Shown: positions 1 to 11,645 of the stretch, in pieces
Layout of the letters: each line of letters begins with the position of its first letter
Position numbering within the stretch: position 1 is the stretch's first letter
Assembly: GCF_949987535.1 (NCBI RefSeq)
Contig: NC_080067.1
Span: 1,612,001-1,676,000 of the forward strand
Length of the DNA: 64,000 bases
Direction of reading: 5' to 3'
Source of the DNA: Balaenoptera acutorostrata
Taxonomy: Eukaryota > Chordata > Mammalia > Artiodactyla > Balaenopteridae
The notes under the pieces: generated by a model
Database searches by the model: none
Seen by the model: only the letters and a program-made list of their open reading frames with translations
Told to the model about the DNA's origin: nothing
Made by a program: the position numbers and the translations under genes

Positions 1-500
1 ATAGACTATCACATTTGCATTGCTTTTGCTGTTCACCGTAATCCTTCACAACTGTATTCTAGTTCCATTTACTTTTGCACGTTTTTGCGTAATATATGTT
101 TACTTTCATTTAGTAAATCTTACTTACCACTAGAAAATTAGACTATAAGAAGATGTTATGTGTATTTTTCTTTAAAATACAATAACCCTTGCCATGGACA
201 GCCACAGAATTGACTTTGAGAAGCTGTCTGTGAAATTGGGCTCCACCATCCCTGCTGTTCTTTGAATACACCGCAATTCTATTTATTACACTGGACAGGT
301 CAGATAAAGCAGAATTAAATTTCATAATTAATGCATCGACCTGTGCTTATTCATTGAATTTCCATGTTCTCACCGGTTTGTGACATAAGTCTATCAGAAA
401 ACAGTTTTAACAAAGGGGTAGAGTGACAGAAGTCCACAACTGAGCCTATGGGGAAATATAGATGTTTAGGGTATGTTTAAATTGGGAGGTCTGGCAAACT
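1..500. other. Non-repetitive DNA, no gene seen
   Basis: AT-rich sequence in which I recognise no repeat family, RNA gene or exon. Reading frames are short and carry no known motif. Confidence 0.5.
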
Positions 501-502
501 CT

Positions 503-620
503 TAGATTGTCCCTGTGATGAAGATAGAGACCAGAGCTGATTTAGTTATCATTGTATCCCCAGAACCAAATACAGTGACTAGCGCATGATACTTGCTCAG
601 TAAATGTCAGATACATTTGT
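503..620 (+). repeat. LINE-2 3' end remnant
   Basis: The order of words is that of an L2 3' end: a 'tgtatccccag' segment, then a degenerate form of the 'cctagcacatagtaggtgctcaataaatg' core ending in 'gctcagtaaatg'. The copy is highly diverged, as expected for L2, which stopped moving before the placental radiation. No duplication of the target site can be seen. Confidence 0.55.
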
Positions 621-1498
621 GGGTTATAAAATAGAGTGCATGGCATTCTGTTCAGGAGAGTGAGAGGTGAAAATTATTTCAATCCCACCTAGAAGAAGCT
701 TAGTATACTTGAACCCCAAAATAACACTAAGTGGTGGTTAAATAGGTGGGAAATCAGTGGCACAGTAGTCAGGATTAATCAGGGTTTGAGGAGGAGAACC
801 CCCAGGATAGAGTATTTTTGGAGAAGGACACTTGCAATGCCTTCCTGGCTCTTCGAAAGGGCGGTGGATGGGATGGAAAAATACAGAAGCAGGAATGTGT
901 GTGGAGTGCCAGGAGGACAGGACATCAGGCTAGAGAGATATAGGAGAGTCACACTGCAGGATAGAAAAAGTCTGTTTGGGAAAGAGGGCTGGGAGTCTGT
1001 GTCTGTGTGTGTGTGAGAAGTGGTCCTAGCAAGTATTCAGTGCTGTGTCCGTTTTATAAAGTATGTTCTCATAAAAGGGCAGCACCTCTTACTCTGACAA
1101 GAAAAAAAAAAAAAAGAAGAAGAAGAAGAAAAGATGGAAGAGCCACAACAAGGCTTTGAGGTAAAGAAAGGAGTGGGTTAAAATGTTCTTTTTAATAATC
1201 TTTGGCTTCGAAGTAAAGTAGGATGAGATATATTCTGTCAAGAGACCCAAGGCAAGGAGGATTTTGGCTTTAAAAAGGGTGGGAAAAATCATTGTAAAAA
1301 TGATGTCAGAGAAATAGGATTCACAGCCACAGACCACCACTTCCAGCAGCCATTACTTTTTCTGCAGCTTGGGAACAGTAAGGGAAAAGGAGACCTTGGA
1401 GATGACTCCAGTTTATGTAAGCAGCTCTTTGCCGGAAACCACCCTCAGCAGGAAGCCCCTTTTCTTGTCACTTTAGCAAAGCTGCATTGTAACTAACT
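621..1498. other. Non-repetitive DNA with a purine tract
   Basis: No gene or transposon was recognised. An A-rich stretch followed by repeated AAG units lies at about 1101-1132, an A/G-only simple repeat. On the opposite strand it would be a long pyrimidine tract. Confidence 0.45.
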
Positions 1499-2128
1499 TT
1501 TTTTTTTAACATCTTTATTGGAGTATAATTGCTTTACAATGGTGTGTTAGTTTCTGCTGTATAACAAAGTGAATCAGCTATACGTATACATATATCCCCA
1601 TGTCCCCTCCCTCTTGCATCTCCCTCCCACCCTCCCTATCCCACCCCTCTAGGTGGCCACAAAGGACTGAGCTGATCTCCCCGTGCTATGCAGCTGCTTC
1701 CCACTAGCTATCTATTTTACATTTGGTAGTGTGTATATGTCCACGCCACTCTCTCACTTTGTCCCAGCTTACCCTTCCTCCTCCCCGTCTCCTCAAGTCC
1801 ATTCTCTATGTCTGCGCCTTTATTCCTGTCCTGCCCCTAGGTTCTGAAGAACTACTTTTTTTTTTTTTTAAAGATTCCATATATATGTTTTAGCATATGG
1901 TATTTGTTTTTCTCTTTCTGACTTACTTCACTCTGTATGACAGACTCTAGGTCCATCCACCTCAGTACAAATAACTCCATTTCGCTCCTTTTTATGGCTG
2001 AGTAATATTCCATTGGATGTATGTACCACATCTTCTTTATCCATTCATCTGTCGATGGACACTTAGGTTGCTACCATGTCCTGGCTATTGTAAATAGAGC
2101 TGCAGTGAACACTGGGGTGCATGTGTCT
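1499..2128 (-). mobile_element. L1 3' end, 5'-truncated
   Basis: Read on the minus strand this is the 3' part of an artiodactyl/cetacean L1. It holds the last ORF2 codons, then the 3' UTR with the 'gggagggtgggagggag' segment, and it ends in 'ccaataaagatgttaaa' plus an A tail (seen as T's at 1499-1509). A short imperfect duplication, TAACTTTT against TTACTTTT, may be the target site. It is the same subfamily as the large L1 at 43-50 kb. It carries no working gene. Confidence 0.9.
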
Positions 2129-2217
2129 TACTTTTCAATCAGGCGCCGATACGCCCTACTCATCTCCAGCCAAGCACGTATTTCAAATGTTTTCATCACA
2201 CAATACCTTGCCTAACT

Positions 2218-2640
2218 TGTCAGTTCTTTCTGTAGATCAAAGAAGTAGGAATGAAGAATAAGTAATTAACAGATGACCAGATCTCTTCCCTAGCCTCCCC
2301 TTCAGTAATCTCGTGAACAAACTGTGTGAACAAGATAGCATCTAGAGAAAGATCACAAGCAGTCAACAAGCCTGCAAGACAAGCGTGCAGGCAGTGGGGG
2401 ACGGCATGACTCTGACTCCCTGTCTCAGTGATTAACTGAGATTACTTCCCTCCTTTCCTTTAAAACTTTCCTGGCCGAGCAGAATCTTCAGAGGTGGTCC
2501 TTTGGGGGACTCTGAGTCCACCATCTCCCGAGACTGCCGGCCTTCTGACTAAAGACAACTTTCCCCTCTACCTAGGTTTATGAGTTTGATTCTGCACGTG
2601 GAGAGCAGCAAGACTGCAGATGAGACCAGCAAAAACTGAG
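2218..2640 (+). mobile_element. Probable ERV-type LTR remnant
   Basis: The segment has the layout of a mammalian ERV1-like LTR. A TATA-like 'ctttaaaac' lies near 2460. It is followed by a 'gagcagaatcttcagaggtgg' segment, a 'gagtccaccatctcccgagactgccgg' segment, and a degenerate polyadenylation-like signal ('gactaaagac') near 2548. I recognise the word order from LTRs but cannot name the family. The edges are approximate and no duplication was found. No internal retroviral sequence flanks it. Confidence 0.4.
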
Positions 2641-3617
2641 GCGCAAGTGCAGCAGATACTCCCTGGAGCAAGGGAATCTGTGTCATCAGGGAGGAGAGCT
2701 CTGGTGGAGCCCTTTTTGCTTTCCAGACTAGCCAAGGGCTCGGAAGAGCCAGAAGAAAGCGGGATGACCAGATGAACGGGAAGAGTTGAGTCTGGCTGAG
2801 ACTATTACCAGAACCAGTCTTCCTTTCCAAATGGCTACACAGCTAGACTCCATTTCCCAACCTGACTTAGAGTTAGCTGTGGTCGGGGACCGAGTTCTGG
2901 AGAGTGGGATGGGAATGGGGTATACTTGGCCCTTCTGAGCTGACATGGTTGAGATGTGAGTGTACCACTCCCCCCACCCCCATGGTCTCTTTGCCCGTTC
3001 ATCATTTTAAGAGCAAGCGCTCCAAGGACCTACAGAAGATTGGGACTGACCACCAAATGAAAGAAATCTGGGTCCCCTGGATCACATGGCAGGTGCCAAA
3101 CAGAAATACACATGTGAATAGACAATGATGTGCATGAGAAACAAACTTCTGTTTGAACAAGACACTGAGATTTGAAGGTGCATTTTTTCCGGCAGCTAGC
3201 ATTACCTTAACCAATATATACCGAGCTTTTGGTGATCCACGTTCACTGACTGGGAGAATCAGCAGGTTTAGAAAGAGAGGTAGAAGCAGGGAGAGCCCCA
3301 TCTGGGCTGCCGGAGATAGAGGGGTGCCAGGAAAAGTGTGTAGCCCTGCTTGTGAGAGACGCACAGCCGTAGTCCGGAAGGAACCGAACTGTCATCCCAC
3401 TGAGCTTCGCCATCAGAAGAGCCTAGTGCAGGCATATTGGGCCAGAAGATCACTTTGGTGTCATACCAGTGGGGAAACTGAGGCTTGGTATATTTAAAAA
3501 AAAAAAACAAAAAACCTGCCCCATGAGGGATCCTGGATCAGATGAACAGGATTTCCAGCTATCGTGACCCATAATTTTCTGTGTAACTTGCAAGAAAGGT
3601 CACAGAATATTTCCGAG
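2641..3617. other. Non-repetitive DNA, no gene seen
   Basis: Mixed-composition DNA. The frames on both strands (up to about 120 codons) have no motif and are best treated as chance. A weak MIR-like piece ('ggggaaactgaggcttgg') is visible near 3472-3488. Confidence 0.4.
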
Positions 3618-3830
3618 CAGTGGTTCTCAACCAAGGTGCAGTTTTGCCCCCAGGCGCTATCTGACACTCTCTGGAGATACTGGTTGTCAAAACTGGCAGC
3701 TGGGGTGCTATTGGCATCCAGTGGGTGTAGCTTAGGGATGTTGCTAAATGTCCTATGACTCTCAAGACAGCTACCCACGGAAAAAAAGAATCCAGCTCAA
3801 AAGATTAACTGTAACAAGATTGAGAAACTG
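3618..3830 (+). mobile_element. MER20-type hAT-Charlie DNA transposon, complete
   Basis: The element begins 'cagtggttctcaacc' and ends 'gattgagaaactg', the inverted ends of the MER20 hAT-Charlie family. Inside it the typical order is readable: a 'ttttgccccc' segment, then 'ctggagatactggttgtcaaaactgg', then 'tggcatccagtggg'. Its length, 213 bp, is close to the family's usual 220 bp. The flanking 8-mers, TTTCCGAG and TTTTAGAG, match at 6 of 8 positions, which fits a decayed 8-bp hAT duplication. It is non-autonomous and has no transposase. Confidence 0.85.
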
Positions 3831-6800
3831 TTTTAGAGTATTATGTAACCACCCATAATAAAAATTTGGTTTCCAGTTTTAAGAAAAACTAATTCCTCAG
3901 CTAATCTAAAGCTAGTTTGACCTTGACATTAGCTCATCCTTTTGGTATATTTATTTTTTCAAAATCTCATCTTGTCTAGAGTGAAGTCCTATGGAGAAAG
4001 ACAAGCTTCCCAGTAAAGTATGTATTAATTGAAGAAAGGCCCCAGGAGTTTGGCTTGTACTTACACAATTGCACTGCATTGAAAATCGGGATTTACCGAG
4101 GACAGGAGTCACTGCACAAATCAATAATCCCCAGAGGTAAACAGTGCTCAGCTCCGCATGGATATTCTGTTTTCACCTTAAGTTTCATAATTGTTTGCCA
4201 TATTTGTTGACCCCTATAGGGAAGGAATAGGGGAAAATTGTATTGGGTGCAAAGAGGTCATAGAGTTTTCTGGCTGACTTAGCAACACTGAGATGAAGGT
4301 GTTTGTAGGAGTCTGTCTTGCAGGTAGAGATGAAAGACAGAATATTACAAATGATATGTCATCAGCAGTAAATTCTAGGCTGGCTAGACTTCATGCTGCT
4401 TTTTTGAAAATGTCTTTCTGTTCTTCTTAATGCCCCATTATCAATCTCAGCTTGCCAGGGAGAATTTCATTTTTCCTCCCTTTATTTTGTCCTTATTTTT
4501 AGTTGCAAGAAAAGACATTGTTTATCATATTAATTCTGACAGGAGTATACATTTATATACCACACTGCAGTTTATGTACATTTATATTCACACTGAATAT
4601 ACATGTACGTATGCATGGGGTAAGTACCCTGATACTATGTTGGTAGCAACATGTTATTTTTTTCTGTTAGTAATTTCAGAAGAGATTCTAAGATCAATTC
4701 AATACTCTGATTTGGCTTGTTAGACATGTATTAGAAAATGTGATTATGATTTCATTCAATTTGCTGAATACTTGCTTAAGATACATACTTGATTTCTCAA
4801 GTCTCATCCCCTTATTAAATTAGACCATCAGCCATATCTAAAATATTTTTACTGAGCTAACATTGAATGGTATAACCTATGTTCTTATAAGGTCACTAGA
4901 ACAACAAGTTGTTTGCACAATATTTTCACACCTTTTACAAATTTGTTAAGTCAAGATACTGTTCACTGTGTTACCCAATATCCTTTATACTGGTATCTAT
5001 ATGATAAATCCATCTTTATACTTAGTTTCAATGTTTATTTACAGATCAATATTTTGCAGCACTTGCCTAGGTTATGAAACGTTAGTTTTTCATAGTCAAT
5101 TTCAATAAACCTATGTGTGATTGTACAACACATGTGCAAATAGGCTGACAAAAGAAAGAAAGGAAAGAGAAAGGTGAGGGAAGGGGAAGAAGGAGGCTTT
5201 TAAGGACAAATTAGGGGAGAGTGGCTTGTTACTAAAATATCCTTAATTGCTTGAAACTGAAGACAACGCTGAAAGCTGGTTTATTTTCTACATAAGGAGC
5301 AAAGGTAGGAAAAAAAAAAAACATAAAAAGGGGAATTTAGAGAGAGCTGTAAAGAAAGTCACAAAAAAATGTTAGTTTGCAAGAAATAGAATCTGCAGAC
5401 TAAATTGATGAGGATCCAAAAACAGTATGTTTAGCCCACTCTCCAAAGTGATACTTAATTGGCTTAAGAAAAAAATGAAACAGTGGAAACCTCTCTAATC
5501 CTGACAAGGAAAAGGGGTCAGGAGAGCTCATTAACACATTTGCAAGGGGCTTGAGTTGAATACGGAGTCATTTTTGGAGACAAATTTTAGTGTAAACGAA
5601 GTAAGAAACAATTTTAGTTTTTTTTTATGTTTTTCATTCTCTGATATTTTAAAATCAGTTATTTGTTAATTATTATATAAAGATACATTTTGAAATTATA
5701 AATACATGATTAGATTTTGTGCAAAGCTGGATAAGATCTTAATCATTGAATTATTTCCAGAAGTTGATTTTACCTAAATCATTAAATTATCTACATTACT
5801 GTCACAGCTCAGAATTCTGTCACCACCATGGTCACTTGGTGACATTCCTAGTTGAATTTTAAAAAAATCAGGCCACGTCAAGTTTCTTACAAATATAATT
5901 TATTAGCACCTGTGGGGTTTCCTACTCAAAGCTCTAAATCAAGGATTAAAAATGGATGACGATATGACCATGTAATCCAAGATGACTTTGTTTTATTTCT
6001 TTAGTCACTTTTAATTTACAGTCATACTCAGAGGCTAATTGAGGTCACCACTGCTGGGGTTCAGAAGGAGCCTCCCAAAATGTACCATCTTTGCACGTGG
6101 ATTATTTTGAGCTAAAGGCAATCGAGACCCTGTGCGCTCAAGAGAAACATATACCCCTCCCCAACTACACAGAAGAATTTAAATTGGCGGTCTTTCCCCA
6201 AATGAGAATTATTAGCACAGATGCATTTTATCTGCAGGGCAAACAGCTAACTACCCAACCTCTGCTCTTCTTTTTCTCCTGTCAACTGCACTCTCCCCCT
6301 ACCTGTTGAAGCCCCAGGCCCCCCCCCCGCCCCCGTCACATCCCTTAGCTCAGGGTGGCATATACACCTCATTTTACCTTTCTGTCTTTGAAGCTCACGT
6401 ATGTGGGCTTCCGTACATACGAAATCAAGTTTGTCTTTCCCCTGTTATTCTGTCTTCTGTTGATATGATTATTAGACCAGCTGAAAAAACCTTTGAAGGC
6501 AGAGGAAAATTCTTTCTCCTCAACACCATCTTACATAGGTGCCTGTTAACCTCTGTTTTCTTGAGTTTTCTTAGGCTTACTTTTAATTTTTATAAAGTGT
6601 AGGAACTGCCTCACGGACAAAACAAATAAAACAAATGCTATGTCTGATGTTTTCAAGGAAGCAGTTGTACTTAGATAAACATTAATAAGTGATGAAAAAT
6701 TCAGAAATAATCAGTATTCCCATTCATATTAATGCAAATTAGCCCTTCGGATTAATAAGCCCCACGGGTTCAGGATCCAAAAGAAATTGGTTACACCTAA

Positions 6801-8069
6801 AATAAATTACACTCTGAGAGCATAGGAATATCAGTAATAATTGCAATTATGACCCAAAGCAATAATATTGTAATTCTCTGGGTTCTCATTGTTTACTTCC
6901 ACAGGATATATTATAACCAGGATGAACCAGGAAAATGTGGGAAGTCTAGTGAAAAAGTCGTACACTGGTTAAATTATTTTGCAGGACAGTGGATTTTAAA
7001 ATTTATTTCCAACTTTCTAGTTGCTTTCATGTACTAGAATCTCATAAACTCAACTACAAGGGTGTGGAAGACCTAACCCAATAAGCAAAAATACATATAT
7101 TTTAAAGATTTTTAAATGAGTAGTCAAGTATATACAGTAACTAAGAGCAGAGTAACAGTGAGCTTTTAGAAGGCCCAAAGGAAACCTATTTTTAATGACT
7201 AGGAGAGAAAGATTCGCAATTAACATATTCATTATTTGCATGTAAATTGATGATTCCAACAGCTGCTTAAGGGTGTTAAAAAACATTTGTTCTATCGCGC
7301 AGTTTAAACGTTCTTCTTAAAAATCTTGTTCACCTGTTTAATTCGCTGAACAATGTCTTCCTTCAGAGGAAGCCTGGTAGGGGCAGGGCTGGGGGCGGGG
7401 GCGGGGGGGGGGGGGGCGAGATTCAGATGGCTCATCCCCCCCCACACCTCTCCACTGGTGAGATCCTTGCACAACAAGTGGGAGGGGAGGCCACAGTTCA
7501 GCGATACTGTGTGGCTTACTTTCTGTGTTCTTTCATTAACTGCTGCAGCATTTTTTGGTTTGGGCAGGGATATATTTTGCAGCAGCAAAGATTTTCTAGA
7601 CAGCATCCTATCTTTTCTAATCATGAATCCTCTAGTCAGCTCAGAGGAAAATGGTGGAGAATTTAAGAGAAAGGACATTTTGTTTTTCTCAAGCATGATT
7701 GGGAAACAGTCAGCTATGATCTTCACCCAGGCCCTGGTCAGCTGTATCTCAAAATGGATGTGTGGGATTCAGAAGGGGTGGAGGGCTGTCCCTGCTCAAG
7801 GATTCCAATCACGAGAGCTTTTCATTTCATTCCTAAGGAAGCGTGAGAGTCGAAGAGAAAAGCAAGTTGTGGGCCCCCAGGACTTGCTCTACGAGCCCTC
7901 ACCGTCCCTCCTGTGCCTCTCCCTGCAGGAAACCGGGGCAAACCATCCCTCTGTCGGCACCTGTCAGCCTGAAAGATGAACCAGTGTTAGACGAGGACAC
8001 TGATCTAAATCCTTTAACCCTCACCCCACACCTGTGCCCTTCTGTCCACCTGTTCTCTGATCAAGACCA
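3831..8069. other. About 4.2 kb of largely non-repetitive DNA
   Basis: I recognise no interspersed repeat or exon here. It holds a purine-rich stretch at about 5152-5195, a C-rich tract at 6312-6334 and a G-rich tract at 7380-7416. The longest frames (plus strand 7353-7979 and 7843-8316) cross low-complexity DNA and a transposon respectively and show no domain. The AT-rich part at 4700-6050 is unusually free of transposons for this window and may contain conserved noncoding sequence, which I cannot test here. Confidence 0.45.
7380..7416 (+). repeat. G-rich tract with quadruplex potential
   Basis: At least six runs of three or more G's lie within 37 bases, ending in a nearly uninterrupted run of about 14 G's. 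The spacing (loops of one to two bases) matches the usual G-quadruplex rule. The complementary strand is a C-rich tract that could form an i-motif. The run length may be unreliable in the assembly. Confidence 0.8.
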
Positions 8070-8258
8070 GGGCTTTGCAAACTCCACTGTGCACAGGAAG
8101 CAGCCGGAGGGCCTTGTTAGAGCACATTCTGAATCAGGAGAACAGGGTGGGGCCTGGGATTCTGCATTTATAACAAGCTCCCAGGTAAGGCTGCTGGTGG
8201 ATGGGCCACACCTGAGGAGCAAAGGGGCTCGAACCGAATCACAGGTGTCTGGTTTTAC
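8070..8258 (-). mobile_element. MER5-type hAT-Charlie DNA transposon, degenerate
   Basis: The centre reads 'gggccttgttagagcacattctgaatcaggag', then 'ggtggggcctgggattctgcatttataacaagctcccaggt'-like words in order. This is the recognisable body of the MER5 hAT-Charlie group. The terminal inverted repeats are decayed and the ends are approximate, so the orientation is tentative. It is a non-autonomous fossil with no coding capacity. Confidence 0.6.
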
Positions 8259-8261
8259 CCC

Positions 8262-8480
8262 TGGGTACAGTAATAATACTAACAGTAGTAGTAGTAATAA
8301 TAACACTAGTAGCTAACACATATATTACATACATATCTATCACTTAATTTTTAAAAAATTTTCTCCATGAATGTGCAAATTGATGTAAAGAGAGCTTAAT
8401 AGTATGATCAAAACCACACAGCCAAGGACAGAGTCAGGATTATAAACTCAAGCAGTCTGGCCCCAGACCTGCTACACTGA
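8262..8480 (-). repeat. MIR SINE remnant
   Basis: Read on the minus strand the segment contains the MIR core and tail: a degenerate 'gtgtgaccttgg' region, seen here as 'caaaaccacacagccaaggacagag', and a 3' part rich in TAATAATAG. An expanded AGT/AAT trinucleotide stretch occupies 8268-8303. It is old and diverged, as is normal for MIR. Confidence 0.55.
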
Positions 8481-8560
8481 GGGGTCCAGACCCACTACAG
8501 TGAGGGCAACACCTGCTACCCCAGGGTCCAGACCCTCTGCACTGGGGTCCAGACGTGCAT
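8463..8560 (+). repeat. Short degenerate minisatellite, about 22-bp unit
   Basis: Four to five imperfect units starting 'ccagacc' and ending 'ctgaggggt', 'cagtgaggg', 'ccccagggt' or 'cactggggt' run in a row, at about 8463, 8486, 8510, 8528 and 8549. Unit length varies from 18 to 24 bp. It directly follows the MIR, whose last bases ('cagtctggccccagacc') seem to seed the first unit. Confidence 0.6.
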
Positions 8561-10000
8561 TTGAGCTTCATCCTGACTGTGAGATCTTGTCATTTCTCTT
8601 TCAGCCTTTGGGCTTCAGCTTTCGTGCAGGTTTTCTGATTTCCTTGTACTTAAGGGGCCTGGCATCCCCTAGTTCTCTGGTAAACCATGCCTCTTCAGGC
8701 TTCCAGACCCACTGCGCAAAATACTCCAAGGAGATGAGAAAACATCCAGGGCAGAAAGGTTCAGGCTCACTTCAGTTTAGACTGAGACATCTGATAAACT
8801 TTTAGGATCTCTGAACATGTACTTCTCAGCAGCACTAATCAGAGACTCAAAGTACAGAAGTGCAATCAACAACTTTGCTGTTTCTACCCAAAGCTATATT
8901 AGCTCACTCAGCACACAAAGTCTGTGATTTATTGGATGATACACTGTGAGATTCCAACATACCAGTTGCTGGCAGCGTTTTAGTGGCATGGACAGTTGTG
9001 ACGGCTCAAGAGAAGACATTAGCAGGATGACAGAATCACCTAATCTGTGCTAATAAAGGAGCCACCTGGGATACTTAGGTCAACAGTCTGACTTAGGATA
9101 GACGGATAAACACCATGACAGACAAGCAGGTAGCACCGGCCTATGACCACTGAGGCATGGAAAATGCACAGCCCCCCACATCCCTAGTTGTGCTTACACT
9201 GAGGAGTCCAACATCCACGGTCTAGATGCTGATTCTAGAATGTAGACTGAGGTTATACAAGAAGCAGGGTCATCCTGAGAGACTGTATAATTAAAATTTA
9301 AAAAACAGAATTAAGGATTCATAGCCTTCCCTCATAAGACACTCCACAGTTGTGAGTCTTCTTGTGATGGTGGAGGAATAGCCTACTGAAAATATCCAGG
9401 GAAAGATGCCCAGGTACTGCGATACTTACAACAGAGGTCACAAGAATCCCTCCTTTGCAAGACAGAAGATGTTTCTCAATTTGGTATAAAAATAGTCAGC
9501 AAAACATTCTCCACGTTATTTTCCTACAGGGTCCTTCTCCTGTTGTCATAATTCTAATGGACTGTGTTTCTTGTTCCTCACCTGTTTCTAGCTTCTCTGG
9601 TCTATCAGCATGTTATTCTTCATGCCAAGGGAAACAGGTTTGCAAACCTGAACTTTGACCAAGCTTCTCCACTGCTGTTTGAAAAATGTTGCTGTATCAC
9701 ACACCCAAAGACTCAGCTCTTCCGTTCGAAATTTCTCTTACCCCTGAAGTATTCCAATGGCTCATAGGCTTTTTAAAAATGAATCTCAAGACTGAAGCTG
9801 TGTTTCTGATGATACCCTAAGGGTGGGAACAACAGAGAGTGAACTGAAGGAAAGACTTTAAACATCCCACACTGTTTCCAGCTGTCTCAGGAAGACGAAA
9901 GAGTAAGAGATGGAGGGAGGAGGGAGGAAAGGGAAAGTGAATTGGATCACCAGAGCCATTTTCTTAGATGACACTGCTGATATTGGGATAATCCTTCCAA
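8561..10000. other. Non-repetitive DNA, no gene seen
   Basis: No transposon or exon was recognised. Short frames are present but lack motifs. A purine-rich stretch lies near 9905-9945. Confidence 0.45.
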
Positions 10001-10009
10001 CATACGGGC

Positions 10010-10140
10010 AATTTGTTCCTTCACTCAGTAAATATGTACTGAGGGCATTCTACCTGCAAAACACTGAATGAGGTGGTAAGGATACTGGAATGAACAAGAC
10101 AGACATGATCCTTGCCCTCAGGAAACATACAGAATAACAG
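10010..10140 (+). repeat. Ancient interspersed repeat, family not named
   Basis: The words 'ttcactcagtaaatatgtactgag', 'aatgaacaagacagacatgatccttgccctca' and 'ggaaacatacag' follow the order of a very common old mammalian repeat ('caacaaatatttattgagcacc... acaaaacagacaaaaatccctgccctcatggagctt'). I recognise the pattern but am not certain which family owns it. The same pattern occurs near 25268-25450 and 36660-36760. Confidence 0.45.
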
Positions 10141-10439
10141 TCGACGCGATCTATCGTCAATGCATGGTGAAATCGCTTCAACTATTTTTAACACTGCTTT
10201 AGTTCTTCTAGGGTTTTTATTTTGTACACGCTTTTCTTTTATGAGAGAGCTCTTCTACATACAAGAGTAGCAAATATTGAATAGTACATTTGCACTAACA
10301 CATTATTATTAAAACTACCCCATCTTGGGCAATTAGCAGGGAAACAGGTTGGGACCCCTTGAGGTTGGTAAGGCAGAGTTAGAATGGCAAAGTTGAAAAT
10401 AGAAGATGGGCCAATAGTATGTACTTAGAAGCACTTAAC

Positions 10440-10682
10440 AACAGCAACAATAAGAAAGGTTATTTTTAGCACTTAACACACAGTATCTATCTTTAACCCC
10501 CATAACAGCTCCTTGTGAAGGTACATTTTTTTAAAATCACTTTTCAAGTGCTACAAAATGATGCTCCGAGAGGGTACATAATTTGCCCAAGATAGTAAAA
10601 CAAAAGCCACGGCTGAGATCAAACCCAAGTGGTTTAATCCAAAGACAAATCTCTCAAACACTATGACATGTCGGCCTCTCAG
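10440..10682 (-). repeat. MIR SINE remnant
   Basis: On the minus strand the MIR order is visible. The tail appears as 'cacttaacacacagtatctatctttaacccccataacagctcc'. The middle is 'aatttgcccaagatagtaaaac', and the 5' part is 'gagatcaaacccaagtggtttaatccaaag'. It is diverged but nearly full length. Confidence 0.65.
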
Positions 10683-10689
10683 AACCTGG

Positions 10690-11180
10690 CATATGATGAG
10701 AAAAAAGTAGAATATGGGCCAGAGTCACCTATAATCAATAAAAAGAAGATACCAAGTTCAAGTGTGGTTGAGAATAATACCTCAGATACTAAAAGTTAAT
10801 CAAAAATCGTGAAGACCGAGGTTGGGGAAAAGAGTGAGGTGAAGAGCAAGCCCAATGTCCAGACTCATGCTCTTGGGTTAATGTCCTCTGATGAGACCCC
10901 TGCAGAAGATCTACAGTGTTAACCTGGGTGTGTGTCTCAAACCACCCCCAAGGCCGAGCATTCCTGCCCAGCAGCTGAAAAATCCACACTTTCTCACCAC
11001 TACGGTTTCACCTTACGATATTGCCACTGAGCAAAGTCTGTCGCCACTGAAGTACCACCACTTCTTCCACAGAGGCACCGCTTATCCAACACAGTGAGCA
11101 CAGACGGACTTTTCTATTATGGTGAAAGATGAGGAGGTCCCCTGACAAACTCGACAACTGCCTTTTCCATCTCTACCAGT
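10690..11180 (+). other. Protein-like but stop-ridden frame; possible gene relic
   Basis: Frame 3 from about 10691 reads as hydrophilic, protein-like sequence (for example a Lys/Glu/Ser-rich part near 10808-10900 ending SSDETPAEDLQC). It is interrupted by stops at about 10799, 10919, 11028 and 11129. The number of stops is not clearly below chance, so this may be nothing. If real, it would be a decayed exon or retrocopy of a gene I do not recognise. I see no poly(A) tail, no TSD and no clear splice sites. Confidence 0.2.
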
Positions 11181-11350
11181 AATAAGTCCATAATAATAAT
11201 TTGGAGGACAAAATTCCTCACCCTTACAAATATCATAGCACTTGCAGGCCTGAGGACTTTTTCAGGTGCTTTGGATAATGTACTTCTTCAAGGGACAGGG
11301 AAGAAAAATATAACCCTGAATCGTGCAGGAAACTTCCTCTAGCAATTTTT

Positions 11351-11616
11351 TTTTAAATTAATTTATTTATGGCTGTGTTGGGTCTTCGTTTCTGTGTGAG
11401 GGCTTTCTCTAGTTGCGGCAAGTGGGGGCCACTCTTCATCGCGGTGTGCAGGCCTCTCTTGTTGCGGAGCACACACTCCAGACGCGCAGGCTCAGTAGTT
11501 CTGGCTCACGGGCCTAGTTGCTCCGGGGCATGTGGGATCTTCCCAGACCAGGGCTCGAACCCGTGTCCCTTGCATTGGCAGGCAGATTCTCAACCACTGC
11601 GCCACCAGGGAAGCCC
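11351..11616 (-). mobile_element. CHR-type tRNA-derived SINE with 15-bp TSD
   Basis: Read on the minus strand, the head contains 'cttccctggtggcgcagtggttgagaa' (A-box region) and a 'gggttcgagccc' B box. The body is the long cetacean form, with 'gatgaagagtggcccccacttgccgcaac' and 'acccaacacagccataaataaat'. A perfect 15-bp duplication, CCTCTAGCAATTTTT, flanks it at 11336-11350 and 11617-11631. The perfect TSD and low divergence indicate a fairly young insertion. It sits next to an older L1 end. Confidence 0.95.
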
Positions 11617-11645
11617 CCTCTAGCAATTTTTAATTTTTAATTTTT

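Noticed and set aside
3153..3497. 114-codon plus-strand frame
   Set aside because: No motif, overlaps equally long minus-strand frames, and ends in an A run. Best read as chance.
5819..5844. Inverted repeat GTCACC..GGTGAC around a CCATGG palindrome
   Set aside because: Six-base arms with a 13-base loop are expected by chance in 64 kb. No terminator or element end fits the context.
7843..8316. 157-codon plus-strand frame
   Set aside because: It runs across a MER5-type transposon and a MIR with a trinucleotide expansion (the Asn/Ser-rich end). No domain.
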